Made by a program: the position numbers and the translations under genes
The notes under the pieces: model-generated
What the model saw: only the letters and a program-made list of their open reading frames with translations
Databases searched by the model: none
Told to the model about the DNA's origin: nothing
IMG/VR virus record: IMGVR_UViG_3300027792_000292
Location: 1-64,000 of that record
Length of the DNA: 64,000 bases
Strand: one strand, 5' to 3'
Source of the DNA: a virus
Shown here: piece by piece, positions 19,150 through 29,332 of the stretch
Numbering within the stretch: the first letter of the stretch is position 1
Layout: the number at the start of each line of letters is the position of its first letter

Positions 19150-22100
19150 TGACAGTAGCATCCCCTATAATACTGTATCCTATAACTTCTTGGACATCTC
19201 CAGGTACGAGTAGTATATACTATACCTCTAATCTTGTACAGGATATTTCAGGGACTATTCCTTTTGACCCCGAGGCATTAGAAGACAATGCTTTTTTTAC
19301 CGTAGAGTTTAGGTACCTGCTTACAAGAGACGGAGTTACAGACCCCTATTCTAATTGGACTACAACAGGTATTACAGTAGGAACAACATATATTAATGTA
19401 ACTGAGATTCCGTGGTATCTAAGTACAGACGGAATAGTTGAGTTTTTAAATGGGGATAGTATACTTTTTGAGTTTAAAACAGTAAAGAGAATAAGTGTTA
19501 ATCAGGGCCCAGGATATTTTATAGAGGAAAGTACTACTTCCTCTGTTACTGCAAGTTTAGTTAGGGATACCTCCATAACTTCAAGTATAGGTATACCTAC
19601 TGGGGTAAAGATAAAAAGAGCTAAGGATACTATAAAAGTAATGGTTCCAGTTGATGCCATTACTCCTAATTCAAACAGTGATATAGTAGGTGTGAACTTC
19701 TATGTAAGTCTTACCCCTGGTGGTGGGTCTAACGGTTATGTCCAAATGAATGAAACCTACGTTACTGAGATAGATGATATTGAAACAGAAACAGTAGCTA
19801 TAGCAGATACCTCGATTACGGATACCACAGGGGATATTACAGTTCAGACTATAAAAACAAGGCAGGTAGATAACGAATATCTCACTTTTTCCCTTACCTC
19901 AGTGGTACTTACAAGACTGGTAACAGAGGGAAAGATATCTAATGTATTTCTTTCTGATGGCGCGACTCTTAATCAAGATATCATTTATTATTTTGCAGCT
20001 ACAGCAGTAGCTTTTGATAGGTCTTTGAATCAAGTGATTGAGAGTAGCTTCTCTGTTGAGTTAGAGGGTGGATTTTTAAATCTGACTTCTCAATTTAGAG
20101 ACTTACCTGGAAGGTCTCGTTCTGATGTTCTTTTTTCCATATCAAAGACATTAATGAGCGATAATAATGTAATTAATGTTATAGGTGGATCTGTAGTAAG
20201 GGATACTATAGATCCTGTATCTAATGAGTTTGAAAGATATTACGTAATTCAAGATTTTGCGTTTAAGATACTATCTTTAGATGCTTTACTAACTTTTGAT
20301 GACAGTGACGGAGATGGGGTCAGTGACCCTATGAGTTATAATATAGGTAAGAAGAGATTAGCGGACGCTTTAAATATAAAGGATGGAGCCACTCTTCAGG
20401 TATTAATAGATGATCAGTTTGATAAGAAGGCATCTGATTATAATATAATAAGAAATGAAGCAACTAAATCTCGTGGAAAAGTCACATTTTATGTTAATAG
20501 CGCTCCTACTACCAGTATCATAATATCGAGTGGGACAATAGTTACTTATCCAGGAGATTCTTCCCAAGGAATAAATTCTGTAAATTTCTCAGTCATAGGC
20601 ACCAGAATAATCGATGCTTCAAACCCTGAGTACTATTTCAATACTATAAAAAATAGGTATGAAATAGTAGCAGATATAGAGGCTCCCTTAGCAGGATTTG
20701 GCGGAAATGTTCCAGCTAATTCAATAACTGTAGTTACTGGCCTACCATCTACAGTTCAGGTAGTAAATGAAGATCCTACCGATTTTGGAGAGAATAGAGA
20801 AAACAATACCAAATTAGTAGAGAGATGCAAACTTGGTATAGCATCTGTAGATAGAGGGACTGAGGCAGGGTATGCAAGAGTCGCTATGGACATACCAGGA
20901 GTAGAACAGGTAAGGACTGAAGTAGCGGGCGACGGTCTCATGGTAAGAGATTTTGATGCTGATTCCAATAAACATATTGGTGGTAAAGTAGACCTATATA
21001 TAAAAGGAAGTCGTGTATTACAGTATGCAGACCAGGTGGCTTTCAAGTTTGAGCATCCAACTGATGTCTATGGGAAACAGACGGGAGAGCAGTTCTTTGT
21101 AACTAGCGCCTCTGATTTTAGAGTAATAACAAAAAATCCAAAAGTAACATCTACAACACCGATTGTTATTGTTAATAGGGTAAGAAATATAACAAGAGGA
21201 AAAGATTACAGCCTTACTAATTATAGTATCATAGGAGATGGTGATACTATACTGTTATCCCCTAATCAGACAAATTTAGTGATAGGTATGGCTACATTGG
21301 ATGTTATAGAGGTAGACTATACTTATATAAGTTCTAATGTTCTTGTTTTGCAACATCAGCCTGTATTAGATATCGTTTCTGTCTATAGGTCAGATGGGTC
21401 ACAGGTTCCACAGGACCAATACAGGCTTGTAGAGTTAGAAGATCCTCTTTTAACAGGGGAGTCGTCATTGTCAAGTTATGGGATAGAATTCTTATTTCAA
21501 GATAATGAAAGAGTTTTTGGACAGACTGATATTGAATTTAGGACGGTAACTGGGGAACTCCATGATATGATACTTAATCTTCCCGCTCAACTGAATCTAA
21601 AGGGAGTGGACCTTTCATCTATAGTAGTTAAGAATTCCGAGGATTTGACTATTATATATAAAAACAACATAGATTATACTATCACAGTAGGCAGTGAGGT
21701 GGATAGCACCTACGTTAATCTACTTCAGTTTAGTAAAATAAGATCTGGAGCCAGGGTCTCAGTAGATTATCAAGCTAATGAAAATTTCTTGGTAACTTAC
21801 ACAGCAAATAGTCTTATTTCACAGGTTCAGACTTCCGTAGATAGTATGAAGCATGCGACAGCTGATGTTCTTGTTAAGCAGGCTATAGGAAATAAAATAG
21901 ACTTAAGTATGGTCGTTGTAAAGTCAGGGAGTGTTGATCAAAGATTTATCGAATCGGATAGAACTATAATGAAGTCTCGTATCCAGACATCTATATCTAA
22001 TTATCTTGATAAACTTAAGATGGGAGAGACTTTTACTCAATCGGCTCTTGTTGATGTCGTAAGGAAAGTGCCTGGGGTAAAAAGTGTTCAACTACCTCTA

Positions 22101-22562
22101 CAGAGAATGATGAAGAGAAATGGCTCTTTCATTCCATTAGATGATCTCGGAAATCTTACTTTTGAAGTGTACCAGAGAACAAGTAGTAGTGGAGTCACAT
22201 CATACAGGACTCTTAACAGTGCTCTTACATACAGCACAACTGAAAACGGTGGGGAATCTAATCTTTTCAGAGCTATATATGAAGATAATATAACTCTTCT
22301 TCTTATGACTAACCCGAATGATGTAGCTAAAGGGCCAGGAAGAGCCTATATACAGGCTGATGGGAAGATCGTTGTAAGCACAAAAGATGGAGCCCCTCCG
22401 CAGACTAAGAATTACAAAGCAGCATACTATGTCTTATATCCAGCTGATGAGATATTGTCCCATGATATAACAACAAGTGAGATAGAGTATTTGTTAGTAG
22501 ATTCTGTAAGTTTGAAGGACATAGATATAGTAGAGGATTCAGCGGTCAAAAAAGGATTATAA
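19149..22562 (+). CDS. Baseplate J-like wedge protein (gp6/gp47 family)
   Basis: Probable wedge protein forming the baseplate ring. Residues about 515-620 carry the recognisable J-like core: AGFGGNVPANSITVV, then a VVNEDPTDFGENRENN loop, a long helix, and a GTEAGYARVAMDIPGVEQVR segment, which corresponds to the conserved gpJ block around the G-x-E-x-x-x-x-R helix. The C-terminal domain (about 895-985) repeats helix-plus-PGVKSVQ features typical of the end of this family. At 1137 residues it is much longer than P2 gpJ and carries extra beta-rich inserts, including one unit (about 674-729) that is clearly similar to residues 2560-2612 of the giant protein. Start overlaps the gp25-like stop by one base (TAATGA). 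Confidence 0.7.
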   Translation: MTVASPIILYPITSWTSPGTSSIYYTSNLVQDISGTIPFDPEALEDNAFFTVEFRYLLTRDGVTDPYSNWTTTGITVGTTYINVTEIPWYLSTDGIVEFLNGDSILFEFKTVKRISVNQGPGYFIEESTTSSVTASLVRDTSITSSIGIPTGVKIKRAKDTIKVMVPVDAITPNSNSDIVGVNFYVSLTPGGGSNGYVQMNETYVTEIDDIETETVAIADTSITDTTGDITVQTIKTRQVDNEYLTFSLTSVVLTRLVTEGKISNVFLSDGATLNQDIIYYFAATAVAFDRSLNQVIESSFSVELEGGFLNLTSQFRDLPGRSRSDVLFSISKTLMSDNNVINVIGGSVVRDTIDPVSNEFERYYVIQDFAFKILSLDALLTFDDSDGDGVSDPMSYNIGKKRLADALNIKDGATLQVLIDDQFDKKASDYNIIRNEATKSRGKVTFYVNSAPTTSIIISSGTIVTYPGDSSQGINSVNFSVIGTRIIDASNPEYYFNTIKNRYEIVADIEAPLAGFGGNVPANSITVVTGLPSTVQVVNEDPTDFGENRENNTKLVERCKLGIASVDRGTEAGYARVAMDIPGVEQVRTEVAGDGLMVRDFDADSNKHIGGKVDLYIKGSRVLQYADQVAFKFEHPTDVYGKQTGEQFFVTSASDFRVITKNPKVTSTTPIVIVNRVRNITRGKDYSLTNYSIIGDGDTILLSPNQTNLVIGMATLDVIEVDYTYISSNVLVLQHQPVLDIVSVYRSDGSQVPQDQYRLVELEDPLLTGESSLSSYGIEFLFQDNERVFGQTDIEFRTVTGELHDMILNLPAQLNLKGVDLSSIVVKNSEDLTIIYKNNIDYTITVGSEVDSTYVNLLQFSKIRSGARVSVDYQANENFLVTYTANSLISQVQTSVDSMKHATADVLVKQAIGNKIDLSMVVVKSGSVDQRFIESDRTIMKSRIQTSISNYLDKLKMGETFTQSALVDVVRKVPGVKSVQLPLQRMMKRNGSFIPLDDLGNLTFEVYQRTSSSGVTSYRTLNSALTYSTTENGGESNLFRAIYEDNITLLLMTNPNDVAKGPGRAYIQADGKIVVSTKDGAPPQTKNYKAAYYVLYPADEILSHDITTSEIEYLLVDSVSLKDIDIVEDSAVKKGL

Positions 22563-22564
22563 AG

Positions 22565-25500
22565 ATGGCTAAGAATTTAGGAAATGAAGTATTTAGTGTA
22601 TATGATGGCCTTGGTTATGCCTATGATAAAGTATTTTTTCAGAAGGGTAAACCCCCTCTTTCCTCCGAACTGAATGAAGCACAGCAGCAATTGGAGCTTC
22701 TTACTCAGAAGAGTACGGCACATATGCCCTCTGGGTGGCTTAGTTACAGGCCCTTCTTCACTGATAAATCTTTAGAGAACTACTTCTATACTCAGGACCC
22801 TGAGGGTTCCAAACCTGAGGTAGCTTTGGTAAATGGATGGCCTATCTATGTAACCAATACAGGAACATCTTTGCCACACGTTAATGCTATTAATCTATCT
22901 GATTTTGAGCTTCGCTCTGGAAGTAGAGTAGATGGAGTTTTCTTAGAAGTTTGGAGATCTTTGCTTTCTCCGGGAACAAGTGAATCCAAACCTCAGAATC
23001 TTCGTAAAGTTAGTAACCTTAATACAGTTTATATGTTTAATGACCAGATTGGTTGGGCGCTTGGGGATAACGGTGTTATACTTAAAACTATAGATGGTGG
23101 TAATAATTGGGTATCAAAAGAAACTCCTGTTGCAGTAACTTTCAATAAAGTTAAATTCCATGATGCTTACTTAGGATATGCTGTTGGTAACAACGGGTAT
23201 ATAATTAAGACGGTCAATGGTGGAGAAAGTTGGACAGTGATTACTACTAACATAACTAATGTTCTTAATGACTTATATATCATAGATGATACAACAGTAT
23301 GTGTTGTAGGTGATAGCGGTACAGTTCTGCTTACTATTGATGGTACAAATTTTGAACTTATTGAGCAGACTAGTGGTATTTCTACAAACTTCAATGGTGT
23401 CTTTTTCTTTGATACAGCAGTAGGGTGGGTAGTAGGAGATACTGGCACTTTACTTATTACAAATGATGGTGGAAATTCTTGGACATCTCAAACTATAATC
23501 GATGCATCGAATAGCCTGCAGGTAATAGAGGATTTAACCTCTGTAGCATTTTTTAATCTGAATGACGGTTTAGTCATTGGTAGAAATGGCATTATATTAA
23601 AGACTACAGATGGGGGAAGATCTTGGTCAAATATGACCAATAATATATGGACGGGTACTGAGTATGCATCTCTTACGACTTTATATCCAACAAAAGAAAA
23701 TACATTATATAGTATTTTTATTCAAAAAGAATTTCCTCTTGATTTCTCTGTAACAATATATCCTAATTCAAGGAGTTTCTTCTCTTCAGCCTCCTATAAA
23801 ATATCACCAACTAACTACCCTAACGCTTTAGTCCTTGAGTGGGTAGGAGTTCAAGATAGAAGGAGCTATATAGAAGTCCTTAATTTGGATAACTATGCTA
23901 ATGCAGAAGAGCTTAGAGATGCTATCAACGCTGTTACTAGCCCTTATCTTGCCTCAGATGCTGCGCTGCCTGATGCATCGAGGCAGAAAATTAGAGTTTT
24001 CCAATCTGTTGTTGATTTTGCCCCTATCAATAAGCCTTCTGAGCTTAGACCTTCTTCTGGTGTTATTCCTAATCGAACAACTACAGATATTAGTTTTTCT
24101 ATTCAAGATAGAGCATGGGTTTGTGGGTCTAATGGATTACTTATCACTACAGAAAATAGCGGTGCTAAATGGAGAGTACTTAGCGCGGGTACGGGAGTAG
24201 ACCTATACGATTTGTTTTTTGTTAATGAGGCTTTAGGATGGGTAGTAGGATATGAGGGAACAATCATAAAATATGATCCTAATAATATAGATAATCAATA
24301 CGAAGAACAGGATTCAGATTTAGAAGTAAGGACTAAAGGAAGAATTTATCCTGAAGGTAATATACAGTCTGAAGCTACAGACTATTTAGAAGATAATATG
24401 ATAGACCCTAATGTAGGAGTAGAGACAACAAAAAGGGTTCAAATACAGTATAGAATACGAGTAGTAGATGGTATTGATCCTTTCAATTTCCCAGAAGCAG
24501 GATTAGGGGCGCAGTACGTTTATAGTATGGGTCCTAATACTGGAATAACTGATGCTGGAAGTTACACTTTCGAAAATATGGGGAGTAGTAATGGAGACTA
24601 CGGATTGTGGAGATCTCGTTGCAGAAATACTCATGATGGGTACAGCTGGGCTATTCCTATGTTCTTTGTATCAAGAAGGAATTCTTCACCATTCAATATT
24701 GAGTCTAACATAAATGGTTCTACATATTATGAATTAAATGCTATTAGACCTGACGGGCTAACATATACTGAAATTGTTAGTGATGATATAGTAGATATAC
24801 GTAGAAAGATTGTAGTAAATACTATGAGTGGTATTCTTGAGAAGAATTTAGATCTTCTTCTTCAGAATCAGCTTAAAACAAAGATAGATAATAAAGATAA
24901 CAGGGGAACTCAATTTAGTACTTCTATCCTCTCAGTAGATACTTATACTGGTATCGGAGATATAACTAATCTGGCTACTGGTGCTGTATCTTCTACGGCA
25001 GTGATACGAGATGATATCAAAACTGTGAATTCTAATATCACCCCTGTTGAGACTGAGCTAACATTTGGCCCTAGAGAAAAAGCATTGTATATCAATGAGA
25101 CGGCACTATATAGCGCCTTTATTATAAGAGACTCTGCGGTAACAAGTGAACGTGTTCAAGGAACCTGGGAAGGATTGGGAACAGATTCTGTCGTCTTTAC
25201 TCTTACTGGAAATAATCCAACAGGAGATAATATACAGTATCAGATAACTGCAACCTACCTTGATTTTTCAGGGGTTGGATTATCCAGAATACCTGTTCAG
25301 CCTTTGGGGATGAAATATATCCCAGACGACACAAATAGCTCATTGTTCTACAGAGGAATAAATGTATTTAATAACGACGAGGTTATAGAATATCTTGATG
25401 AGAGAGTATCTGGGTATAAGGACTACACTATTCTTTATTCAGCAAAGACTATACAGAATACTGTTGATATGCAGAATCTATATAAGGATATAGGAAATCT

Positions 25501-26995
25501 ACCTGAGAATGATATAGAGTTTAAGAGGTCGTTAAGGAAATTTCATGGTCAACAATTCAGAGGCTCCCTTGTTGAATACCATTACTTCTTCCAGGCAATT
25601 GAACCGACAAGTGTTATTAGAGTGCCGAAGAATCTTAGCGGATATGGGGTTTTTTCAGTCAAAAGTGTTTCAAGTATAAACGGTTCTGTATATAAGATTT
25701 CTAAAGATTTCAGGACTTGGAGTTCTTTAAGAGATAGGGAACTTACTGATTCTGGGGTCGATAAGACCTACATATTGATTTATCTCGATGAAGCTTTTGT
25801 GGTGCCCTCAAATACTATTGTGGAAGTAGTTATGGAAGTTACAACAACTTCTGACGCTACCACCGCTAATGATTTGGGTCTTCCTTTAAATCATAAGGGA
25901 GAGAACCAGCAGGCATTGAGAGCGCCTTATATGGTCAATTTTAATGTTAGCTCAAAGGGTATAGAAGGTTTTTACAAGTCTGTTCTGTTCCCTGTATTGT
26001 TGACTACTGACGATCAGAGGGAGTTTACTATTGATCTAAGGAATGCTAGCTCCGCTTTCCCGGAACTACTGAATGGTCTTATTCTTGGTATAAGCTCTTT
26101 TTCAACAAGTGAGAAGCAGTATGAGATGTTTGCTTGGTATCCTGAAATTTCTATAATACCGGATGAGACAGTATATACAGTACTTCCTATCCTTTCAATA
26201 AGTCCTACGGATGATGAACCTGATATAACAGGTATGGGAACGGTGGCGGCTAAGTTTAGAATAGATCCTAGAGTGACAACCCATTCTGGGACTATCTATG
26301 TACCATTATTAGTCAAACAGATAACTTTTGAGAATTTGACTCAAACAACTACAACTAATATCTTATATAGATATCGCCCATATCAGACTCTCAATTCATT
26401 GCCAGACAGTTTGGATGTTGAAATTATGAAATGTTCTGAGTTTTTATATATCTCTAACCTTGGAACCGGAGCAACACCGGATATTAAAGGTGAGCCATAT
26501 GAAAGTCCTATAGATAACATTCCGGTTAATGATCCAGATTTCTTGAGTGAAAATATGTTTACCAACGTGGATGATTTAGATTTTAGCAACTTCAGTATAG
26601 ATTCAGGGTTTGTAAAACTACCTGCAATAATAGGTAGAACAGTAGGGTCCTCCCTTACATTATCTCAACCTAACAATGTTGGAGATAAACTTGGGAGGGC
26701 CTACTATGCAGCTTGTAGCGAAGAGTTCAGAATACAAGCTGAGCATATGTCTGTTGCTAATCCAAGAAAAGTTTTCATTCCTATGCTTGCCAGAATAAGG
26801 TCTGATATAATTTCTCCTTTTGTAAGAGGGGAGTTAGTTCTCCTTATATTCTCAAAGGTATACAGAGCAAGAACTGAAAATCAGGTTGGATTCTTCGAGG
26901 ATGATGATATAGAGTATCAACCTGGGTATACAGAAACAGCTGAGACATCTGTAGGTATTTATAGATTACAGAATAAGCCTATAGTTAGGATGTAA
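22565..26995 (+). CDS. Large tail/baseplate protein with a seven-repeat Ycf48/BNR-like propeller
   Basis: The N-terminus (about 25-75) holds KGKPPLSSELNEAQ and MPSGWL motifs shared with the product of 47840-51139. Residues about 155-560 contain seven repeats of the form G-W-x-V-G-x-x-G-x-I-x-x-T-x-D-G-G-x-x-W, at about 157, 198, 238, 280, 330, 513 and 550. This is the pattern of Ycf48/photosystem II stability factor-like and BNR propellers, and seven repeats would close one propeller. A 140-residue insert between repeats 5 and 6 contains a LDNYANAEELRDAIN helix resembling the repeat unit of the giant protein. After the propeller, an ETTKRVQIQYRIR block and a WAIPMFFVSRRN strand match the paralogue. 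No catalytic Asp-box enzyme signature was seen. Receptor or glycan binding is a reasonable guess. Confidence 0.65.
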   Translation: MAKNLGNEVFSVYDGLGYAYDKVFFQKGKPPLSSELNEAQQQLELLTQKSTAHMPSGWLSYRPFFTDKSLENYFYTQDPEGSKPEVALVNGWPIYVTNTGTSLPHVNAINLSDFELRSGSRVDGVFLEVWRSLLSPGTSESKPQNLRKVSNLNTVYMFNDQIGWALGDNGVILKTIDGGNNWVSKETPVAVTFNKVKFHDAYLGYAVGNNGYIIKTVNGGESWTVITTNITNVLNDLYIIDDTTVCVVGDSGTVLLTIDGTNFELIEQTSGISTNFNGVFFFDTAVGWVVGDTGTLLITNDGGNSWTSQTIIDASNSLQVIEDLTSVAFFNLNDGLVIGRNGIILKTTDGGRSWSNMTNNIWTGTEYASLTTLYPTKENTLYSIFIQKEFPLDFSVTIYPNSRSFFSSASYKISPTNYPNALVLEWVGVQDRRSYIEVLNLDNYANAEELRDAINAVTSPYLASDAALPDASRQKIRVFQSVVDFAPINKPSELRPSSGVIPNRTTTDISFSIQDRAWVCGSNGLLITTENSGAKWRVLSAGTGVDLYDLFFVNEALGWVVGYEGTIIKYDPNNIDNQYEEQDSDLEVRTKGRIYPEGNIQSEATDYLEDNMIDPNVGVETTKRVQIQYRIRVVDGIDPFNFPEAGLGAQYVYSMGPNTGITDAGSYTFENMGSSNGDYGLWRSRCRNTHDGYSWAIPMFFVSRRNSSPFNIESNINGSTYYELNAIRPDGLTYTEIVSDDIVDIRRKIVVNTMSGILEKNLDLLLQNQLKTKIDNKDNRGTQFSTSILSVDTYTGIGDITNLATGAVSSTAVIRDDIKTVNSNITPVETELTFGPREKALYINETALYSAFIIRDSAVTSERVQGTWEGLGTDSVVFTLTGNNPTGDNIQYQITATYLDFSGVGLSRIPVQPLGMKYIPDDTNSSLFYRGINVFNNDEVIEYLDERVSGYKDYTILYSAKTIQNTVDMQNLYKDIGNLPENDIEFKRSLRKFHGQQFRGSLVEYHYFFQAIEPTSVIRVPKNLSGYGVFSVKSVSSINGSVYKISKDFRTWSSLRDRELTDSGVDKTYILIYLDEAFVVPSNTIVEVVMEVTTTSDATTANDLGLPLNHKGENQQALRAPYMVNFNVSSKGIEGFYKSVLFPVLLTTDDQREFTIDLRNASSAFPELLNGLILGISSFSTSEKQYEMFAWYPEISIIPDETVYTVLPILSISPTDDEPDITGMGTVAAKFRIDPRVTTHSGTIYVPLLVKQITFENLTQTTTTNILYRYRPYQTLNSLPDSLDVEIMKCSEFLYISNLGTGATPDIKGEPYESPIDNIPVNDPDFLSENMFTNVDDLDFSNFSIDSGFVKLPAIIGRTVGSSLTLSQPNNVGDKLGRAYYAACSEEFRIQAEHMSVANPRKVFIPMLARIRSDIISPFVRGELVLLIFSKVYRARTENQVGFFEDDDIEYQPGYTETAETSVGIYRLQNKPIVRM

Positions 26996-27000
26996 TTTAG

Positions 27001-28059
27001 ATGGAACTAAAGACAAATAAATCAAATACTATATCTATAGTAAAAGGTATAGATGGTACTACAAATTATGTAGTTAATCTTGGCACCGTACTTTATAATA
27101 ATACTTTTGTATCATTAAATAATCTTATCATTCCTATAAGCTCACAACAGTTTTTTGATTTGCCTAAAGATGCTAATAAATATGCTGTAGTGAATGTATA
27201 TTATAAGATAGAAACAGGTAAGTTTATTTTTGATAATGTAGGAATATTTAGCACATCTGTTACTTCTATATCACATAAGGTAATACAAAACCACATCCCG
27301 ATAGCTCAGTTTATTCTTTATAATAGGAATAGGGCTACCGAAGTAATATCTTTGAACGAATACTCACAGATGGCTACTTTTACGATTAGTGATGAACTGA
27401 TAAAAGGAACAACGGGTGCTAAAGGAGATTTAGGTAGTACTGGAGTATTAGGTAATACAGGAATATTAGGTAATACAGGACACGTAGGATATACTGGTCA
27501 GAATGGGTTACAGGGAGATACAGGTTTAGGATTAACAGGTTTCTACGGTATACAGGGTTCAACTGGATGGTACCCAGATAAAGATTTACAGTTATACCTT
27601 AAGTTTAAAAATGATGATGAAACTTTAGTAGACTATTCTATATATGAAAGAGACCTACAGTGGGATATAGGTATTACTGGGGCTTCTTTTTATACTTTAG
27701 AATCAGGTATCGTCGATGGCTGTTTTTCTGTACAATACCAAGGAGCGCCATCAAGATTTAAGAGAAATACGTATCTAGGGCTTACAGGTACAGGGATAGT
27801 AGCAGCATGGATAAAAATAAGTGTTAAACCAATATCAAATTTTACGTATACTATAAATAGTACAAATCCTTTGAAGGTTAGGTTTCTGGATAGTAGCACG
27901 TACTACCCAGAGGAGTGGATGTGGGATTTTGGAGATACTTACAAAAGTGCTACAAGAAATACAGAGCATACTTTCAGTAGCTCCGGGACATATAGAGTAA
28001 GTTTAACAACAACGAATTCAGTCGGTTCAGATACTTTTTCACAATACATAACAGTTTAA
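27001..28059 (+). CDS. Collagen-like, LamG-like and PKD-domain fibre protein
   Basis: Modular adhesin or fibre protein of 352 residues. Residues about 1-130 form a beta-rich N-terminal domain resembling those of the products at 39824 and 40503, probably a virion attachment domain. Residues about 136-190 are a Thr-rich collagen-like Gly-X-Y stretch (GNTGILGNTGHVGYTGQNG). Residues about 195-270 look like part of a LamG/concanavalin-like fold (LYLKFKNDDETLVDYS). Residues about 275-352 are a PKD domain with the diagnostic WDFGD motif and a THXF-type strand (EHTFSSSGTYRVSL). It starts just 5 bases after the upstream stop. It is the first gene of the fibre cassette. Confidence 0.65.
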   Translation: MELKTNKSNTISIVKGIDGTTNYVVNLGTVLYNNTFVSLNNLIIPISSQQFFDLPKDANKYAVVNVYYKIETGKFIFDNVGIFSTSVTSISHKVIQNHIPIAQFILYNRNRATEVISLNEYSQMATFTISDELIKGTTGAKGDLGSTGVLGNTGILGNTGHVGYTGQNGLQGDTGLGLTGFYGIQGSTGWYPDKDLQLYLKFKNDDETLVDYSIYERDLQWDIGITGASFYTLESGIVDGCFSVQYQGAPSRFKRNTYLGLTGTGIVAAWIKISVKPISNFTYTINSTNPLKVRFLDSSTYYPEEWMWDFGDTYKSATRNTEHTFSSSGTYRVSLTTTNSVGSDTFSQYITV

Positions 28060-28063
28060 TATT

Positions 28064-28732
28064 ATGACTATTACAGCAAATCTAACAGCGGACATAACAT
28101 TAGGTAGAGCACCTTTGGTGGTTACTTTTACAAATACCTCTGTAGGAGCCATCACTAGTACAGTTTATGATTTTGGGGATGGTGCTTCTACTGATTATGA
28201 GACGACATCAGCAGTGCATGTATATACGGAACCAGGAATATATACTGTTAAATTAATAGTAAAAAATGACATAGAAGAAGACGTAAAAATACTAGATAGT
28301 TATATAGTAGTTGAAGAAAAAGTAGAAGAGCCAGATTTTGTTATATTACTATCAGAAAATTCGGATACTAATGAGTACTGGAAATTTTATGTAGATTTAG
28401 ATAAACATTTAATATTTGAGACGCATGAATATGTATGGAGGTCTGTAGACCCAATCATATATATTCATAGATGGACATTTGTTATGTTTAATAAATCCGA
28501 AGAAAAGATGTATATTAGCTCTGCCCGTAGCAAATTAAAGATAGTACCCTCTACTAAAAGCGTAAATACAACTCCAATTATTCCATCCTCAAAAAAAATC
28601 TATGTAGTCCCAAACAGCACTATGAAGATCGATGAATTGCAGGTTTGGAGCAAGGACGTAGATTTTTCTAACTATACTCAATCGCTTAGAGGCATAGCAG
28701 GAAGATTAGATGACTTAGACTCCATAGCTTGA
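28064..28732 (+). CDS. Short PKD-domain protein with LamG-like C-terminus
   Basis: Fibre-cassette protein of 222 residues. It has one PKD domain at about residues 8-85 (YDFGDGAST, then HVYTEPGIYTVKLIV). A Glu-rich hinge (VEEKVEEPDF) leads to a LamG-like segment (about 95-215) with FYVDLDKHLIFETHEYVWR, WTFVMFNKSEEKMYISS and MKIDELQVWSKDV, the typical closing strand of LamG folds. It lacks the N-terminal attachment domain and collagen stretch of its upstream neighbour, from which it is separated by 4 bases. It may therefore be an independently translated distal part of the same fibre, or a product of module shuffling. No clear Shine-Dalgarno is visible before ATG 28064. Confidence 0.55.
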   Translation: MTITANLTADITLGRAPLVVTFTNTSVGAITSTVYDFGDGASTDYETTSAVHVYTEPGIYTVKLIVKNDIEEDVKILDSYIVVEEKVEEPDFVILLSENSDTNEYWKFYVDLDKHLIFETHEYVWRSVDPIIYIHRWTFVMFNKSEEKMYISSARSKLKIVPSTKSVNTTPIIPSSKKIYVVPNSTMKIDELQVWSKDVDFSNYTQSLRGIAGRLDDLDSIA

Positions 28733-28865
28733 GTTAATATCGTTATATAGCTACGCAGTGGAATGGTGGTCACTATGAACCTAAGAATCCACGGAATAAG
28801 TTTATTATCTATTAATATTTTCCCCTTATCGATAGGACCTATTTTTATCTCTCAAAGGCTTTTGC
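28733..28865 (+). other. Gap between two PKD genes, no clear signal
   Basis: A 133-base non-coding stretch inside an otherwise gap-free cassette. It contains a weak GTGGA...TCCAC inverted repeat and a pyrimidine-rich stretch before ATG 28866. I see no convincing promoter, tRNA or terminator. It may be the scar of a lost or replaced module. Confidence 0.3.
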
Positions 28866-29330
28866 ATGGCTCTTGATGCTTCTTTAACTATTGATAAGTA
28901 TATTGGTAGCCTACCGTTAACTGTACAATTTACGGGTATTGCTTTATTGGGGACACCTACCTCTTGGGCATGGGATTTCGGGGATGGGATAACAAGTTCA
29001 GAACAAAGTCCATCTCATACCTATACAAGTGTTGGGTCACATACATTAAAGCTTAATGTAACAGATGGAACAGACACAGTTAACCTGATATATGAGAGAG
29101 TTATTACGGTTATGAAGATTGATTTTGATGCTTATCCAAAAAAGGGTAGAGTACCGTTAAATGTTAAGTTCACAGATAAAAGTATAATCTCTACACCTTA
29201 TGAACTTGTAAGTAGAGAGTGGAACTTTGGAGATGGTACTGCTTTTTCTGTTTTGGGATCTCCTGTACATACATATGTTGATCCAGGGGCATACTCTGTA
29301 TATTTTACAGCTAGGGTAAGAAGGACTTAA
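28866..29330 (+). CDS. Two-PKD-domain mini protein
   Basis: A 154-residue protein made of two PKD domains and nothing else. The first (about 5-75) carries WAWDFGDGITSSEQSPSHTY, the second (about 82-154) carries REWNFGDGTAFS and VHTYVDPGAYSVYF. PKD domains are Ig-like beta sandwiches that often act as spacers or glycan/protein-binding decorations on extracellular and phage proteins. There is no attachment domain of its own, so it either decorates another protein or is a detached module of the 29333 protein, whose start follows the stop by 2 bases. The ribosome binding site is weak (AAAGGCTTTTGC). Confidence 0.55.
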   Translation: MALDASLTIDKYIGSLPLTVQFTGIALLGTPTSWAWDFGDGITSSEQSPSHTYTSVGSHTLKLNVTDGTDTVNLIYERVITVMKIDFDAYPKKGRVPLNVKFTDKSIISTPYELVSREWNFGDGTAFSVLGSPVHTYVDPGAYSVYFTARVRRT

Positions 29331-29332
29331 AG

